Of a stretch of 64,000 nucleotides of DNA, positions 1-8,393 are shown piece by piece. The stretch lies in assembly GCA_900542355.1 (NCBI GenBank), contig UQNE01000013.1, forward strand, positions 22,517 through 86,516, in the 5' to 3' direction. This DNA comes from an uncultured Bacteroidales bacterium (GTDB taxonomy: Bacteria; Bacteroidota; Bacteroidia; Bacteroidales; Paludibacteraceae). Numbering within the stretch: the stretch's first letter is position 1; each line of letters starts with the position of its first letter. The notes beneath the pieces were generated by a model, which saw nothing but the letters and a program-made list of their open reading frames with translations, searched no databases and was not told the DNA's origin. The position numbers and the translations under genes are program-made.

Positions 1-1531
1 CCGTAAAACTCGGGGTGGATCTTGTGGTAAAAGTGGTTCTTCCTTTATTCTTATCTGAAAATGCTCTATATGCGTTATACTTTCCATAAGAATTCGGGTC
101 AGCAGTTGGATTTTGAGTTGCAGAAGCATTGACGATGTAACACTGCAAAGGGTGTTGAGAATTTACAGGATCCCATTCTGCCACACTTGTCGCTAAATCT
201 TTATGGATATGATATATAATTAGCCCCTCTTTGGGAATACTTACATCCGATTTTTGTTTCACTCGATTTTCTAACAAAAAGAATTCACCGTTTGTATGCG
301 TATCTATTCTATAAAAAACAGGAGAAGTAGTTGAAGGTTGAAGCGAATATGATTTTGTTGTAGACCCAATTAGTGTTACAGGTACAGCAACATTCCAAAT
401 ATAACATTTTACATAGGCATTAGTATGTGCTGGATAACGACCATGACCATTTATATATGTGGGAGAATACCCCCAACTTCCATCCGCCATTAAATCATAA
501 TACCCAGTAGCATAAAAAGTATCAGTTTTTGTTTCTAAGTCATAAAAATCCGGTGCTCCTAAAATATGACCAAATTCATGGCAAATAGTACCTATTGGCG
601 CAATTCTATTATCCTTATATAGTTCTGGTGTGATAATATAGTCTTTGGCCTTTTTTCCATCTCGAATAATTGGCGAAACTAAAGAAGATCGGTGCTCCCA
701 TATTAACCCATCTTCTGAGCCATCCGACTTTCCGTGCCCAGCAAAAACTATATGTATACAATCTACATACCCATCTCCATCTCCATCCAAATCAGAGAAA
801 TCCACACCACTTTCACTTGCTCGATGAATTGCTTCACGAACAAGTTCTCGTGATATCTGAGTACTTCCTCCCCCTTCTCTTTCATAATAACCACTTTTGA
901 AATTTGCCTTAAAGGGACCTACAACACGAGAAGTTACATTCAACCTTCCATAACTATCTTCCCAATAAAAATTTCGAACACTACACACATTACCTTCTAT
1001 CGTACCACTCTCTTGATTCATTAACTTATCAAAATCTGTCGCAGTTTTAGTAAATGGTCTATCACTGAATTCAATCAGTATAGTAAGAATCCTTTTGTTT
1101 TTCCCTACCACTGCAATTTGTGTTGTTACAGGCGATTTCCGTTCTATGGTTATATTTTCTTTTCTTCTTTCTGCTGCGACAACTTGTTGTTCTGCCCAAA
1201 CAAATCGATTGACATTATCAATATTATTTTTGACAAAAACCTTTTCCTCTTCAGTCCGTTCGTGTAAGTCATGTACCATTATCTTGGATGATACCAAAGA
1301 ATCCCCCTCTACAACTGCATACCGATAACATTTTTGTGCATCACGCAATATTATGCAACCATCTGTCGTAGAACGCCAATTGTAAAACTCATCGCCATGT
1401 ACTCGCGTCCAGAATTGGGTACCATTAGGTTGAGTTACTAATATAGAATCAGGACATGCAGGAACTGCAAATAATACTACAGGATACAATAATACCCATA
1501 ATAATACGCTGATAGATTGCTTTGTTTTCAT
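1..1531 (-). CDS. M6-family secreted metalloprotease (C-terminus beyond the left edge)
   Basis: The frame is open from an ATG at 1531 to the window edge, about 510 residues with no stop. The first 22 or so residues form a signal peptide. The propeptide region carries ACPDSI, then VTQPNGTQFW and RVHGDEFY, typical of M6 (immune inhibitor A-like) proteases of Bacteroidetes. The zinc motif HEFGHILGAPDFYD starts at His318 (HExxH followed by the family's G-x-PD-x-YD). An Asp-rich loop DLDGDGDGYVD at 247-257 looks like a calcium site. It is a secreted peptidase. A C-terminal type IX sorting domain may lie off the window but cannot be seen. A lipoprotein gene ends 20 bp upstream. A copy of its first 59 codons is found at 2132-2311. 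The family call is firm; the substrate is unknown. Confidence 0.88.
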   Translation of the reverse strand, partial: MKTKQSISVLLWVLLYPVVLFAVPACPDSILVTQPNGTQFWTRVHGDEFYNWRSTTDGCIILRDAQKCYRYAVVEGDSLVSSKIMVHDLHERTEEEKVFVKNNIDNVNRFVWAEQQVVAAERRKENITIERKSPVTTQIAVVGKNKRILTILIEFSDRPFTKTATDFDKLMNQESGTIEGNVCSVRNFYWEDSYGRLNVTSRVVGPFKANFKSGYYEREGGGSTQISRELVREAIHRASESGVDFSDLDGDGDGYVDCIHIVFAGHGKSDGSEDGLIWEHRSSLVSPIIRDGKKAKDYIITPELYKDNRIAPIGTICHEFGHILGAPDFYDLETKTDTFYATGYYDLMADGSWGYSPTYINGHGRYPAHTNAYVKCYIWNVAVPVTLIGSTTKSYSLQPSTTSPVFYRIDTHTNGEFFLLENRVKQKSDVSIPKEGLIIYHIHKDLATSVAEWDPVNSQHPLQCYIVNASATQNPTADPNSYGKYNAYRAFSDKNKGRTTFTTRSTPSFT

Positions 1532-1551
1532 TGCTCCATATGATTTAATAG

Positions 1552-2103
1552 TTAATAGTTTAAATTCCGTTTTGTTTTACGACACCAAAGTTGAGGTCTA
1601 TAGCCAAAGTCTAAGTATACAATTATCTCACTATCAAGGATATCCACTTGTAACATTTCCATAAAGTAATCCTCAGGTGTTGTCATATACATAGTATCTG
1701 TTACATTTTCATCAGGTACTTTCCATTTCCATTCACAAATTGTATCTCCTGCGCAATCAAGCCAAACTATACTACTATTTTCTGACAACTCATCTGCATA
1801 TTGATACTGAAAACACATAGACTGCTTATCAGTTGATAAATCAACATAAGTAACTTGTTCAATCTTCAAAATAGTTTCAAAACGACTATACTTTCTTTCT
1901 GCACTATCTGCAAGGAAAGCCTCTATTTTATCTCCCAACCACGGCAAATTAACGACACAACTATCTACATCACAGGCGGAAGTAGTGGAATCAATGTAAA
2001 TACGCGCATACCCATTAAATGTTGGAACATTCTTTTCACAACTTGCCAACAAAATTATTCCTACAAGCAAGAATAGGATACAAAGAAGTTGTTTTTGTCT
2101 CAT
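1552..2103 (-). CDS. Lipoprotein of unknown function paired with the M6 protease
   Basis: This encodes 183 residues starting with a lipoprotein signal (MRQKQ, a hydrophobic core, then the lipobox LASC with Cys22). The mature part has no domain that I recognise. Notable segments are YIDSTTSACDVDSC, an acidic middle, and a C-terminal VYLDFGYRPQLWC. Its product should be anchored in the inner or outer membrane. The gene sits 20 bp upstream of the M6 protease in the same direction and is probably co-transcribed with it. A paralogue with a broken frame (2330-2832) precedes a broken M6 gene in the same order, so the two genes seem to travel as a unit. A protease inhibitor or chaperone role is possible but is only a guess from the pairing. 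Confidence 0.75.
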   Translation of the reverse strand: MRQKQLLCILFLLVGIILLASCEKNVPTFNGYARIYIDSTTSACDVDSCVVNLPWLGDKIEAFLADSAERKYSRFETILKIEQVTYVDLSTDKQSMCFQYQYADELSENSSIVWLDCAGDTICEWKWKVPDENVTDTMYMTTPEDYFMEMLQVDILDSEIIVYLDFGYRPQLWCRKTKRNLNY

Positions 2104-2131
2104 AATAGTAAGTAGATTTTAGAGTTATTAT

Positions 2132-2311
2132 TTAGATTTTGACATTTCCGTCCGTAGTAGAACGCCAACTGTAAAACTCATCGCCGTGTACACGAGTCCA
2201 CAACTTTGTACCATCGGGTTGTGTAACTTGTATGGAATCAGGGCATGCGGGCATCGCTAACATTGATAATGAGCACACTAACCCGAGCATCAAGAACAAA
2301 ATCTTTTTCAT
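2132..2311 (-). pseudogene. Truncated duplicate of the M6 protease N-terminus (59 codons)
   Basis: The ORF starts at ATG 2311 and stops at TAA 2132-2134. It encodes a signal peptide (MKKILFLMLGLVCSLSMLAM), then PACPDSIQVTQP, RVHGDEFYSWRSTTDG and a sudden stop after NVKI. This matches residues 1 to about 58 of the M6 protease at 1-1531 almost position for position, and no catalytic region follows. It is best read as the remnant of a tandem duplication whose body has been deleted. A secreted 40-residue peptide is conceivable but unlikely. Confidence 0.75.
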
Positions 2312-2329
2312 AAAAATATTGTTTTATTA

Positions 2330-2832
2330 TTATATTTTAGGATTAAAACCCATTATGATGAGTACTATATCTCTTTGATCTTTTATGACCCCGCTATACC
2401 ATAAACTATCACCAAAATAGGTATCAGTTTCGGCAGCAAATATATCATTGTTGTGGTACTCCGGATCAATCCAAATAGTGTCTCCGTTACAATTAAACCA
2501 TAGTGTTCCCTCTCGTTTGTTATCTACAATAGTGCACTCAAAGTATGTTATATCTTCGTTTGTTATCGTATCAACTATACATAAATACTGCGTTATTTTG
2601 AGCGAAGATTCTAAGTTCTTTTTTTCTCTGCACTATCTATCAAGAAGGCATTTATTTCGTTTTGCATCCAAGGTATATTGAGGACACTACTATCTATACC
2701 GCAGGCGGATGCAGTGGAATCTATGTAGATGTGATGTTCGTACATAAAACCACGAGGATAATCGGGAGTACATCCTAACAAAATTGCTCCTGCGAGCAAG
2801 AGCAAGATACCGAAAAGTTGTTTTGATTTCAT
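2330..2832 (-). pseudogene. Lipoprotein paralogue with a frameshift in an A7 tract
   Basis: The gene starts at ATG 2832 with a lipoprotein signal ending LLGC, then HHIYIDSTASACGIDSSVLN, clearly homologous to the lipoprotein at 1552-2103 (YIDSTTSACDVDSC). The frame ends at TAG 2611-2613, just after a run of seven A on the coding strand (2619-2625). In the next frame the homology continues: KNLESSLKITQ, LWFNCNGDTIW and IVLIIMGFNPK match KIEQ, VWLDCAGDTIC and IVYLDFGYRPQ of the paralogue, up to TAA 2330-2332. One extra A, or a -1 slip, would restore about 168 residues. It is a decayed gene, a phase-variable gene or an assembly error. Confidence 0.75.
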
Positions 2833-2916
2833 ATAAATAGCACTTATATAAATGATTGAGAAATACTTTGCTCAATAGACAGGTGATACCCTACATATAT
2901 ATTTCCAAGTCGTTAT

Positions 2917-4179
2917 CTATATCGTATGATTGATGACGGCATCATAGATGCGGCGGACTTTGAGGCCGGCATCGTACCAGCGGATGTTGTTGACTTCGCG
3001 TTGTCCTTCGATATGGAGCGATTGGTACATAGCGGGGTACTTGACGATAGCATAGATAGCGTCTGCCATAGCATCGATGTCCCAATAGTCGGTTTTGATA
3101 GCGTGGCTCAGTATCTCAGCGCAGCCCGATTGCTTAGAGATGATAGCGGGGCACCCCACCTGCATAGCCTCCAGCGGCGATATACCAAAGGGTTCGCTCA
3201 CGCTGGGCATGATATAGACATCGGAGTCAGCCAGCAACTCTTGCACCTGCCGCCCGCGCATGAAGCCCGGGAAGTGGAACTTATCGGCTATACCTCGCTG
3301 CGCCACAAGGTCGATCATCTTATTCATCATATCCCCGCTACCTGCCATAACAAAGCGCACGCCGTCGGTCTTCTGCAAGACACGAGCCGCAGCCTCGACG
3401 AAATACTCGGGACCTTTCTGCATAGTGATACGTCCGAGGAAAGTAACCAACTTATCCTTGCGCGGGTGTTTCTGAAACTCCTCGGGATGGGCGAGCGGTT
3501 CGACAGCGTTATGCACAGTAGAGACCTTGCGCGGGTCGATACCATACTTATCGATGACGGTTTGGCGGGTGAGGTTGCTGACACACATGATATGGTCTGC
3601 CTCGTCCATTCCGCGTTTCTCGATGGCATAGACGGTAGGATTGACATTACCACGGCTACGGTCGAAATCAGTAGCATGAACATGGATGACCAGCGGTTTG
3701 CCCGATATATGCTTAGCAAAGACACCGGCGGGATAGGTCAGCCAGTCGTGGGAGTGGATGATGTCGAAATCGAGGCTGTTTGCCAAGACCGACGCCACTG
3801 CCTCGTAGTTGCCTATCTCCTCGATGAGGTTGTCGGGGTATCTGCCGGAGAAGCCTACACAGCCGAGATCGTCGGTACCGATACGGCGATAGTCGTAGCG
3901 GATGCCGTCACGGAAATGGAAGTACTCCTCGGGCGACATCTTACCCTGCATACGCTGACGCACATAGTCGTAACTATTCTCCTTCCATACGATAGGTATG
4001 CTGTTGGCACCGATGATACGCAAGAACGATTGGTCCTCGTCGCCCCACGGTTTGGGTATGACAAAGGTGATATGCATATCGGGCTGCTGCGCCATACCGC
4101 GAGTAAGACCATAACTGGCTGTACCCAAACCACCTAAGATATGAGGGGGGAACTCCCATCCGAACATTAAAGCATTCAT
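2917..4179 (-). CDS. Glycogen-synthase-like glycosyltransferase (GT-B fold)
   Basis: This encodes 420 residues. The N-terminal domain opens with WEFPPHILGGLGTASYGL, the glycine-rich acceptor loop of GT4/GT5 synthases. HSHDWLTYPAG follows near residue 145. The C-terminal Rossmann domain has FLGRITMQKGPEYF and the nucleotide-sugar motif EPFGISPLEAMQVGCPAI with the two conserved Glu residues. It should transfer glucose from a nucleotide sugar to a growing glucan in the cytoplasm. The ATG overlaps the stop of the debranching enzyme by 4 bp (ATGA), so the two are translationally coupled, which supports a glycogen role. It is shorter than bacterial GlgA (about 480), so another alpha-glucan or mannan acceptor is possible. 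The operon promoter is at 7574-7605. Confidence 0.82.
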   Translation of the reverse strand: MNALMFGWEFPPHILGGLGTASYGLTRGMAQQPDMHITFVIPKPWGDEDQSFLRIIGANSIPIVWKENSYDYVRQRMQGKMSPEEYFHFRDGIRYDYRRIGTDDLGCVGFSGRYPDNLIEEIGNYEAVASVLANSLDFDIIHSHDWLTYPAGVFAKHISGKPLVIHVHATDFDRSRGNVNPTVYAIEKRGMDEADHIMCVSNLTRQTVIDKYGIDPRKVSTVHNAVEPLAHPEEFQKHPRKDKLVTFLGRITMQKGPEYFVEAAARVLQKTDGVRFVMAGSGDMMNKMIDLVAQRGIADKFHFPGFMRGRQVQELLADSDVYIMPSVSEPFGISPLEAMQVGCPAIISKQSGCAEILSHAIKTDYWDIDAMADAIYAIVKYPAMYQSLHIEGQREVNNIRWYDAGLKVRRIYDAVINHTI

Positions 4180-6161
4180 AGTGTATTCTCCTTTCCGTCG
4201 TTCAGACCATTTTCTTCCGGTTGATTCTTATATTGTTTCATTGTGTCCATCACAGAGATTACGGCTGCCACACTCGGGGCAAAACTCATTCCGCCGTGTC
4301 CTCTGTAGGGCGGGTTGCCATCGTAGAGTTCGTTGAGCGTACCGATACAGAGTTCGCTCATCTCGCGCTCGTAGCCCACCAAGAGTCGCTCCATAAAACT
4401 GATACCGCTATGCTTATAGACAGTCATATACGCCCGGGCATACGCCGCAATGGTAGCAGGCCAGATAGGTCCGTTGTGGAAGTTACGATCACGCTCTAAC
4501 TGACCACCCACATAGAACGGACGGTAGTTGCCGCTCTTAGGGGAGAGTGTGCGCAAGCCACGGGGGGCGAGCAACTCCTTGGTGCAGATATCCACTACGG
4601 CTTTCATCTGCTTTCTATCGAGCGGCGAGTAGGGCAAGCCGGCACTCCATATCTGATTGGGTCGCACCTCCTTATCGTGGTAGTCGCCCACCACATAATC
4701 ATCGAGGTAGAGACCATTCCAGAAAGTGCGCACAAACGAGTCGCGCACTATCTCCGCCTGGTATTCCATCAGGTCAGCCATAGCCTCCTTACCCATATCG
4801 CGCAGGAGTTCCTCGGTGAACTTAAGCGCATTGTACCACAGTGCGTTGATCTCGACCACATAGCCGGTGCGGGGAGTGATAGGTCGCCCATTCTCTACCG
4901 CAGACATCCATGTAGCGGGGTGTTCCGTGCCGTCCACCCAAATCAGTCCGTTTTGGTGCACAATAGCCCGCGGGTGGTTCTGACGGCGGTAGAAATCCAC
5001 TATCTCTCGGCATAACTCGCCATATTTCTCCGCTGCCTCGTGCACCGTATATTTATGTGCGTACTTTTGGCATGCACGCACAAACCACAGCAGTGCATCA
5101 GGGTCGTCCATACCGGTCATCTTGATTTGGTCGGTTTGACCTGCCATAAACGCCCGTACCTCTCCGACGGCTGTCTTATCGATGATAGCGTCCCAGTACT
5201 CGGGGCGGTCGATATCGAGCGTACAACTGGGGGTAGCGAAGAAAGCCGAACGCGCTTGGGCGTGATACCACGGATAGCCTGCCAAGAGGTAGCACTTATC
5301 ACCTTCGCGTTTGTAGAACTGCGCCGCAGAGTTCTTCAAGCAAGCAAACATATCGGTGCGCGCATTGCGGCGTTTGAGTTCTTTTGTCCAGATAGTCTTC
5401 AGTTTGGAAGTATCGGTCTCGGTGATACCCGCAGCAAAGATGACGCTTTCGCCTTTGCGCATAGGCAACTCGAAATAGCCCGGCACCATAAGGTCTTCTT
5501 TGTATTCATATCCCCGTTCCTGCTCTTTTGGATACTCGATTCCCTTGTACCAAGCGGGGTCGTGGTGATACTCGACAGCCTTGGAGAACTGCATATACAG
5601 GGCGGGGAACTCCGGGTACATGCGGTTGTATCTGCCATGTTCGCACTCGTCCATATTGGTGCAGGCACGCGCGTTCTCGTGGGTCAGTTCGTTCACTGAG
5701 CGGAAAGCCAAGAACGGGCGGAAGCGCAGCAGCGTAGGCGAGCCCGACTCGATGAGCGTGTAGCGTATCAGCACACGCGGCTCGAAACTGACCAGCATAC
5801 GCTCTTTGGTAAGGATAACACCACCTACACGATAGGTAGTCTTGGATATTACCTCACAATCGAACTCGCGGATATACTTATGTCCGTTGGGCGAATAGGT
5901 GTTCTCGCCATATTTGTGCAAACCGAGGTTGAACTCTGCGCCGTGCTGAATGACGGTCTCATCGAGCGAACTGAGCAACACATAGTTGTCCTCGCCCAGT
6001 TCGGGCAGGGGCAACACCAACTGCCCATGGTACTTACGCGTGTTGCAATCTACCAGCGTGGTCGAGTTGTACGCCCCGGCACGATTGGTGCGTATCATCT
6101 CTTTTTGGAGCGAGCGCTCCAAGTTGATCATCACCGTCTTGTCAAAATTGAGATAACTCAT
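4176..6161 (-). CDS. Glycogen debranching enzyme (amylo-alpha-1,6-glucosidase type)
   Basis: This encodes 661 residues, the usual length for the archaeal and bacterial debranching family with an N-terminal beta domain (about 1-230) and a C-terminal (alpha/alpha)6 barrel (about 270-640). Readable family segments are TNRAGAYNSTTLVDCNTRKYHG near the start (quoted in part: AGAYNSTTLVDCNTRKYHG), RPNQIWSAGLPYSPLD and NFHNGPIWPATIAAYARAY. It removes alpha-1,6 branch glucose from glycogen in the cytoplasm. It lies 42 bp downstream of manC and overlaps the glycosyltransferase by 4 bp, so the three form one operon. No signal peptide is present. Confidence 0.87.
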   Translation of the reverse strand: MSYLNFDKTVMINLERSLQKEMIRTNRAGAYNSTTLVDCNTRKYHGQLVLPLPELGEDNYVLLSSLDETVIQHGAEFNLGLHKYGENTYSPNGHKYIREFDCEVISKTTYRVGGVILTKERMLVSFEPRVLIRYTLIESGSPTLLRFRPFLAFRSVNELTHENARACTNMDECEHGRYNRMYPEFPALYMQFSKAVEYHHDPAWYKGIEYPKEQERGYEYKEDLMVPGYFELPMRKGESVIFAAGITETDTSKLKTIWTKELKRRNARTDMFACLKNSAAQFYKREGDKCYLLAGYPWYHAQARSAFFATPSCTLDIDRPEYWDAIIDKTAVGEVRAFMAGQTDQIKMTGMDDPDALLWFVRACQKYAHKYTVHEAAEKYGELCREIVDFYRRQNHPRAIVHQNGLIWVDGTEHPATWMSAVENGRPITPRTGYVVEINALWYNALKFTEELLRDMGKEAMADLMEYQAEIVRDSFVRTFWNGLYLDDYVVGDYHDKEVRPNQIWSAGLPYSPLDRKQMKAVVDICTKELLAPRGLRTLSPKSGNYRPFYVGGQLERDRNFHNGPIWPATIAAYARAYMTVYKHSGISFMERLLVGYEREMSELCIGTLNELYDGNPPYRGHGGMSFAPSVAAVISVMDTMKQYKNQPEENGLNDGKENTL

Positions 6162-6203
6162 ATAGGTAAAGATTTGTGTCTTTTGATTTTTGCGGATAGC
6201 GGT

Positions 6204-7367
6204 CTAATTGAACTTGCCATCAAAGCGGTCATTCACATCGTTGACAAACTGGCGGATCTGTTGCTCTTGCTCTTTGCGGCAGATAAGCAGCACATTGCCC
6301 TGCTCGGCTACAATCATATCATCCAGCCCCTGAATTACCGCCAGTTTGCCGCTCTCCATGGTAACGATATTACGGTGGCTGTCGTAGTAGGACGCCTCGC
6401 TATGGAGCGTAACATTGCCGTTGTCGTCTTTGTCGGAGAGTTCGTAGAGCGACCCCCATGTACCAAGGTCTGACCAGCCAAAATCGGCAGGCATGACATA
6501 GACATTCTGCGCTTTCTCCATCACGCCATAGTCGATACTGATATTCGGACAGGTGGGGAAAATACGCTGGATAAAATCGTCTTCCTTGTCGGTACCCATA
6601 TAGAGGTGCCCCTCACGGAACTTCTCCACTATCTCGGGCAAGAAATAATGGAATGCGGCATAGATAGTGCGCAAGTTCCAAAGGAAGATACCGGAGTTCC
6701 ATAAGAACTCGCCGCTCTCCATAAAGACCTTAGCCAATTCGAGGTTGGGTTTCTCGGTGAAAGTCTTCACCTTGCAGATACCCTGCTCGTTGCGCGAAGC
6801 GTCTTGCGCATTCTGCATTTGGATATAGCCATAGCCCGTTTCGGGGCGGGTAGGTTTCATTCCGAGAGTAAGGATAGCATCGTTTTTCTCGACGAAGCCG
6901 AGCCCTTGACGGATAGTCTGTTGGAAAGCCTGCTCTTGAAGGATCAGATGATCGCTCGGCGCGACTACGATATTGGCATCGTATATCGGACTGCTAATGT
7001 CGGGCAGTTCGTCTTTTGAGACTTTGCCGTCTGCGATGGCGCGTTGCAACTGTACGCCCTTGATATGCGATACGGCGTAGGCAATACAAGGAGCGGTGTT
7101 ACGCCTTGCCGGCTCGCAAAGCACCTGCTCCGGACGGAGGTCAGGCACCTGCTCCAACACCAAGTCTTTGTACTGCACATTGGTTACAATCAGCACATTC
7201 TCGATAGGAATAATCGGACGAAAGCGGTCAACGGTCATCTGGAGCAGACTGCGCCCCGTACCAAAGAAATCGAGGAACTGCTTGGGTTTGCTGTTTCTAC
7301 TAAACGGCCAAAAGCGACTACCGATGCCGCCTGCCATTATCACACAATAGTTATTATTTTTCATCAT
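6204..7367 (-). CDS. manC: Mannose-1-phosphate guanylyltransferase
   Basis: This encodes 387 residues. The nucleotidyltransferase signature is at the N-terminus: MAGGIGSRFWPFSRNSKPKQ. Further family motifs are PARRNTAPCIAYA, VVAPSDHLI, FTEKPNLELAK, FLWNSGIFLW and DFGWSDLGTWGSLY. It makes GDP-mannose from mannose-1-phosphate and GTP for glycan or lipopolysaccharide synthesis. The length fits the single-function form with a short beta-helix tail, not the bifunctional form with a C-terminal isomerase cupin. It is the first gene of an operon with glycogen genes. The leader is about 200 nt and holds periodic A-rich elements (7466-7563). The alternative start one codon in (the second M) is equally plausible. 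Confidence 0.9.
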   Translation of the reverse strand: MMKNNNYCVIMAGGIGSRFWPFSRNSKPKQFLDFFGTGRSLLQMTVDRFRPIIPIENVLIVTNVQYKDLVLEQVPDLRPEQVLCEPARRNTAPCIAYAVSHIKGVQLQRAIADGKVSKDELPDISSPIYDANIVVAPSDHLILQEQAFQQTIRQGLGFVEKNDAILTLGMKPTRPETGYGYIQMQNAQDASRNEQGICKVKTFTEKPNLELAKVFMESGEFLWNSGIFLWNLRTIYAAFHYFLPEIVEKFREGHLYMGTDKEDDFIQRIFPTCPNISIDYGVMEKAQNVYVMPADFGWSDLGTWGSLYELSDKDDNGNVTLHSEASYYDSHRNIVTMESGKLAVIQGLDDMIVAEQGNVLLICRKEQEQQIRQFVNDVNDRFDGKFN

Positions 7368-7465
7368 GTCGGTTGGTAATTTTTATGGTTAGTATTCTTT
7401 GAGGTGTTTTTCATTCGTTGGAGCCAAGGGAAACCTACGAGAGTACTTTAGACTAACTACGCAGC

Positions 7466-7563
7466 GGGCTTTTTCCTATTATTCCACGGGAACTTTTTCG
7501 CCCCACACAAGAGGCTTTTTATGCCCTATAGCAGGCTTTTCCGTACTCTGCGAGCGCTTTTCC
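7466..7563 (-). repeat. Five A-rich elements at 20-23 nt spacing in the manC leader
   Basis: On the transcribed (minus) strand the leader carries GGAAAAGCGC, CGGAAAAGCC, GGCATAAAAAGCC, GGCGAAAAAGTTCC and GGAAAAAGCCC. On the plus strand they start near 7466, 7488, 7511, 7533 and 7553. Each is an A-run flanked by G and C, so each could form a small hairpin with an A-rich loop. Confidence 0.5.
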
Positions 7564-7573
7564 AAACTCCGTG

Positions 7574-7605
7574 CAAAGTTACTACTTTTTCGGCATATAT
7601 GCAAG
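7574..7605 (-). promoter_or_regulatory. Promoter of the manC operon
   Basis: The -7 box TAACTTTG lies at 7574-7581 and a -33 CTTG at 7602-7605, 20 bp apart, on the minus strand. This is the Bacteroidetes sigma-ABfr arrangement. It leaves a leader of about 200 nt before manC. Confidence 0.65.
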
Positions 7606-7857
7606 CAAAAATAAAACTTTACAAAACAACCCTACAAAATTGCACATCGCGGTTCCGTGTATGCCATGGTTCTCCATTAAAAGCCATATAAAACTATCAG
7701 GCGGTTTTGGTTCTCCAGTAATATCGACTAATTAACAGTTAAACATATAATTACCATTATGCATTCTTCATTACGAACTATAAATTTTCCATGCAGACCA
7801 TATAAAAAGCCATTAAAACTTTCCTTTTTTGTCCCGAATGCAGAGGATGTTAGAGTT

Positions 7858-7990
7858 CCGAGTCTGTACCGAGACCATATCGGGTCGTTATTGGGTGATT
7901 ATGCGGTGATTAAGGGGTGATTATGCGGTGATTATGCGGTGATTAAGCAAATCCGACCATAGTCCGACCATACTCTGCCCATATCCAAGC
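7858..7990 (+). repeat. Dispersed intergenic element, copy A (11-bp iterations)
   Basis: After a conserved entry segment (ATCGGGTCGTTATTGGGT) come four full 11-bp units of the type GATTATGCGGT or GATTAAGGGGT and a partial fifth. Then follows CAAATCCGACCATAGTCC. Copy B at 20080-20222 has the same flanks with five full units. A weaker copy lies on the minus strand at 42750-42840. Confidence 0.8.
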
Positions 7991-8177
7991 CATGGCTCGT
8001 CCATATCCCGCCATTCCGACCTGCGCACCGTGCATTTACATTCTAACCGGTCCAATCGCACCGATAATGCCACTGCCACAAGACGCAGCCGGACAGAGCC
8101 CTATTCTGCATATTTATTTGCATATTCACATTGCACATTGACAAAACACGCATAAAATCACTTTTTATGCACAAATT

Positions 8178-8209
8178 GTTGCATATATCAGAATTATGCC
8201 GTATCTTTG
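8178..8209 (+). promoter_or_regulatory. Promoter of the secreted protein gene at 8394
   Basis: The -33 region GTTG is at 8178-8181 and the -7 box TATCTTTG at 8202-8209, 20 bp apart. The leader to the ATG is about 180 nt. Confidence 0.65.
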
Positions 8210-8393
8210 CGAAGTCAATTGCTGTATATCTTGCATAAATATCAAACGCATCCTATCTATAAGGGAAACAAGATGCCAAATGGAAACAAAGGTACAGGAG
8301 CATTATAGATGGGCAGCCAAGATATAGATGTAAAGATACGACAGCAAGGACAAGGTATCAGTCTATTCAAAAACAACTAAACTAATAAAAAGT

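Larger units (their letters stand above)
7368..8393. other. Long intergenic region between divergent genes
   Basis: No convincing gene is seen in 1026 bp. It holds the manC leader with periodic elements (7466-7563), the manC promoter (7574-7605), one copy of the dispersed 11-bp-iteration element (7858-7990) and the promoter of the secreted protein (8178-8209). Only very short ORFs occur, for example 11 codons at 8273. Confidence 0.6.

Noticed and set aside
2854..2876. A terminator between the glycosyltransferase and the lipoprotein paralogue
   Set aside because: The inverted repeat ATTGAG/CTCAAT is short, has a large loop and no T-run on the minus strand.
2926..4137. A 403-codon frame opposite the glycosyltransferase
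   Set aside because: It lies wholly antisense to a gene with clear motifs and resembles no protein. It is a shadow frame.
7399..7614. A 71-codon frame upstream of manC on the plus strand
   Set aside because: It overlaps the manC promoter and leader elements and has no coding features.
7858..7990. A replication origin with iterons
   Set aside because: No initiator gene, DnaA box cluster or AT-rich unwinding region is next to it, and a second copy exists 12 kb away.
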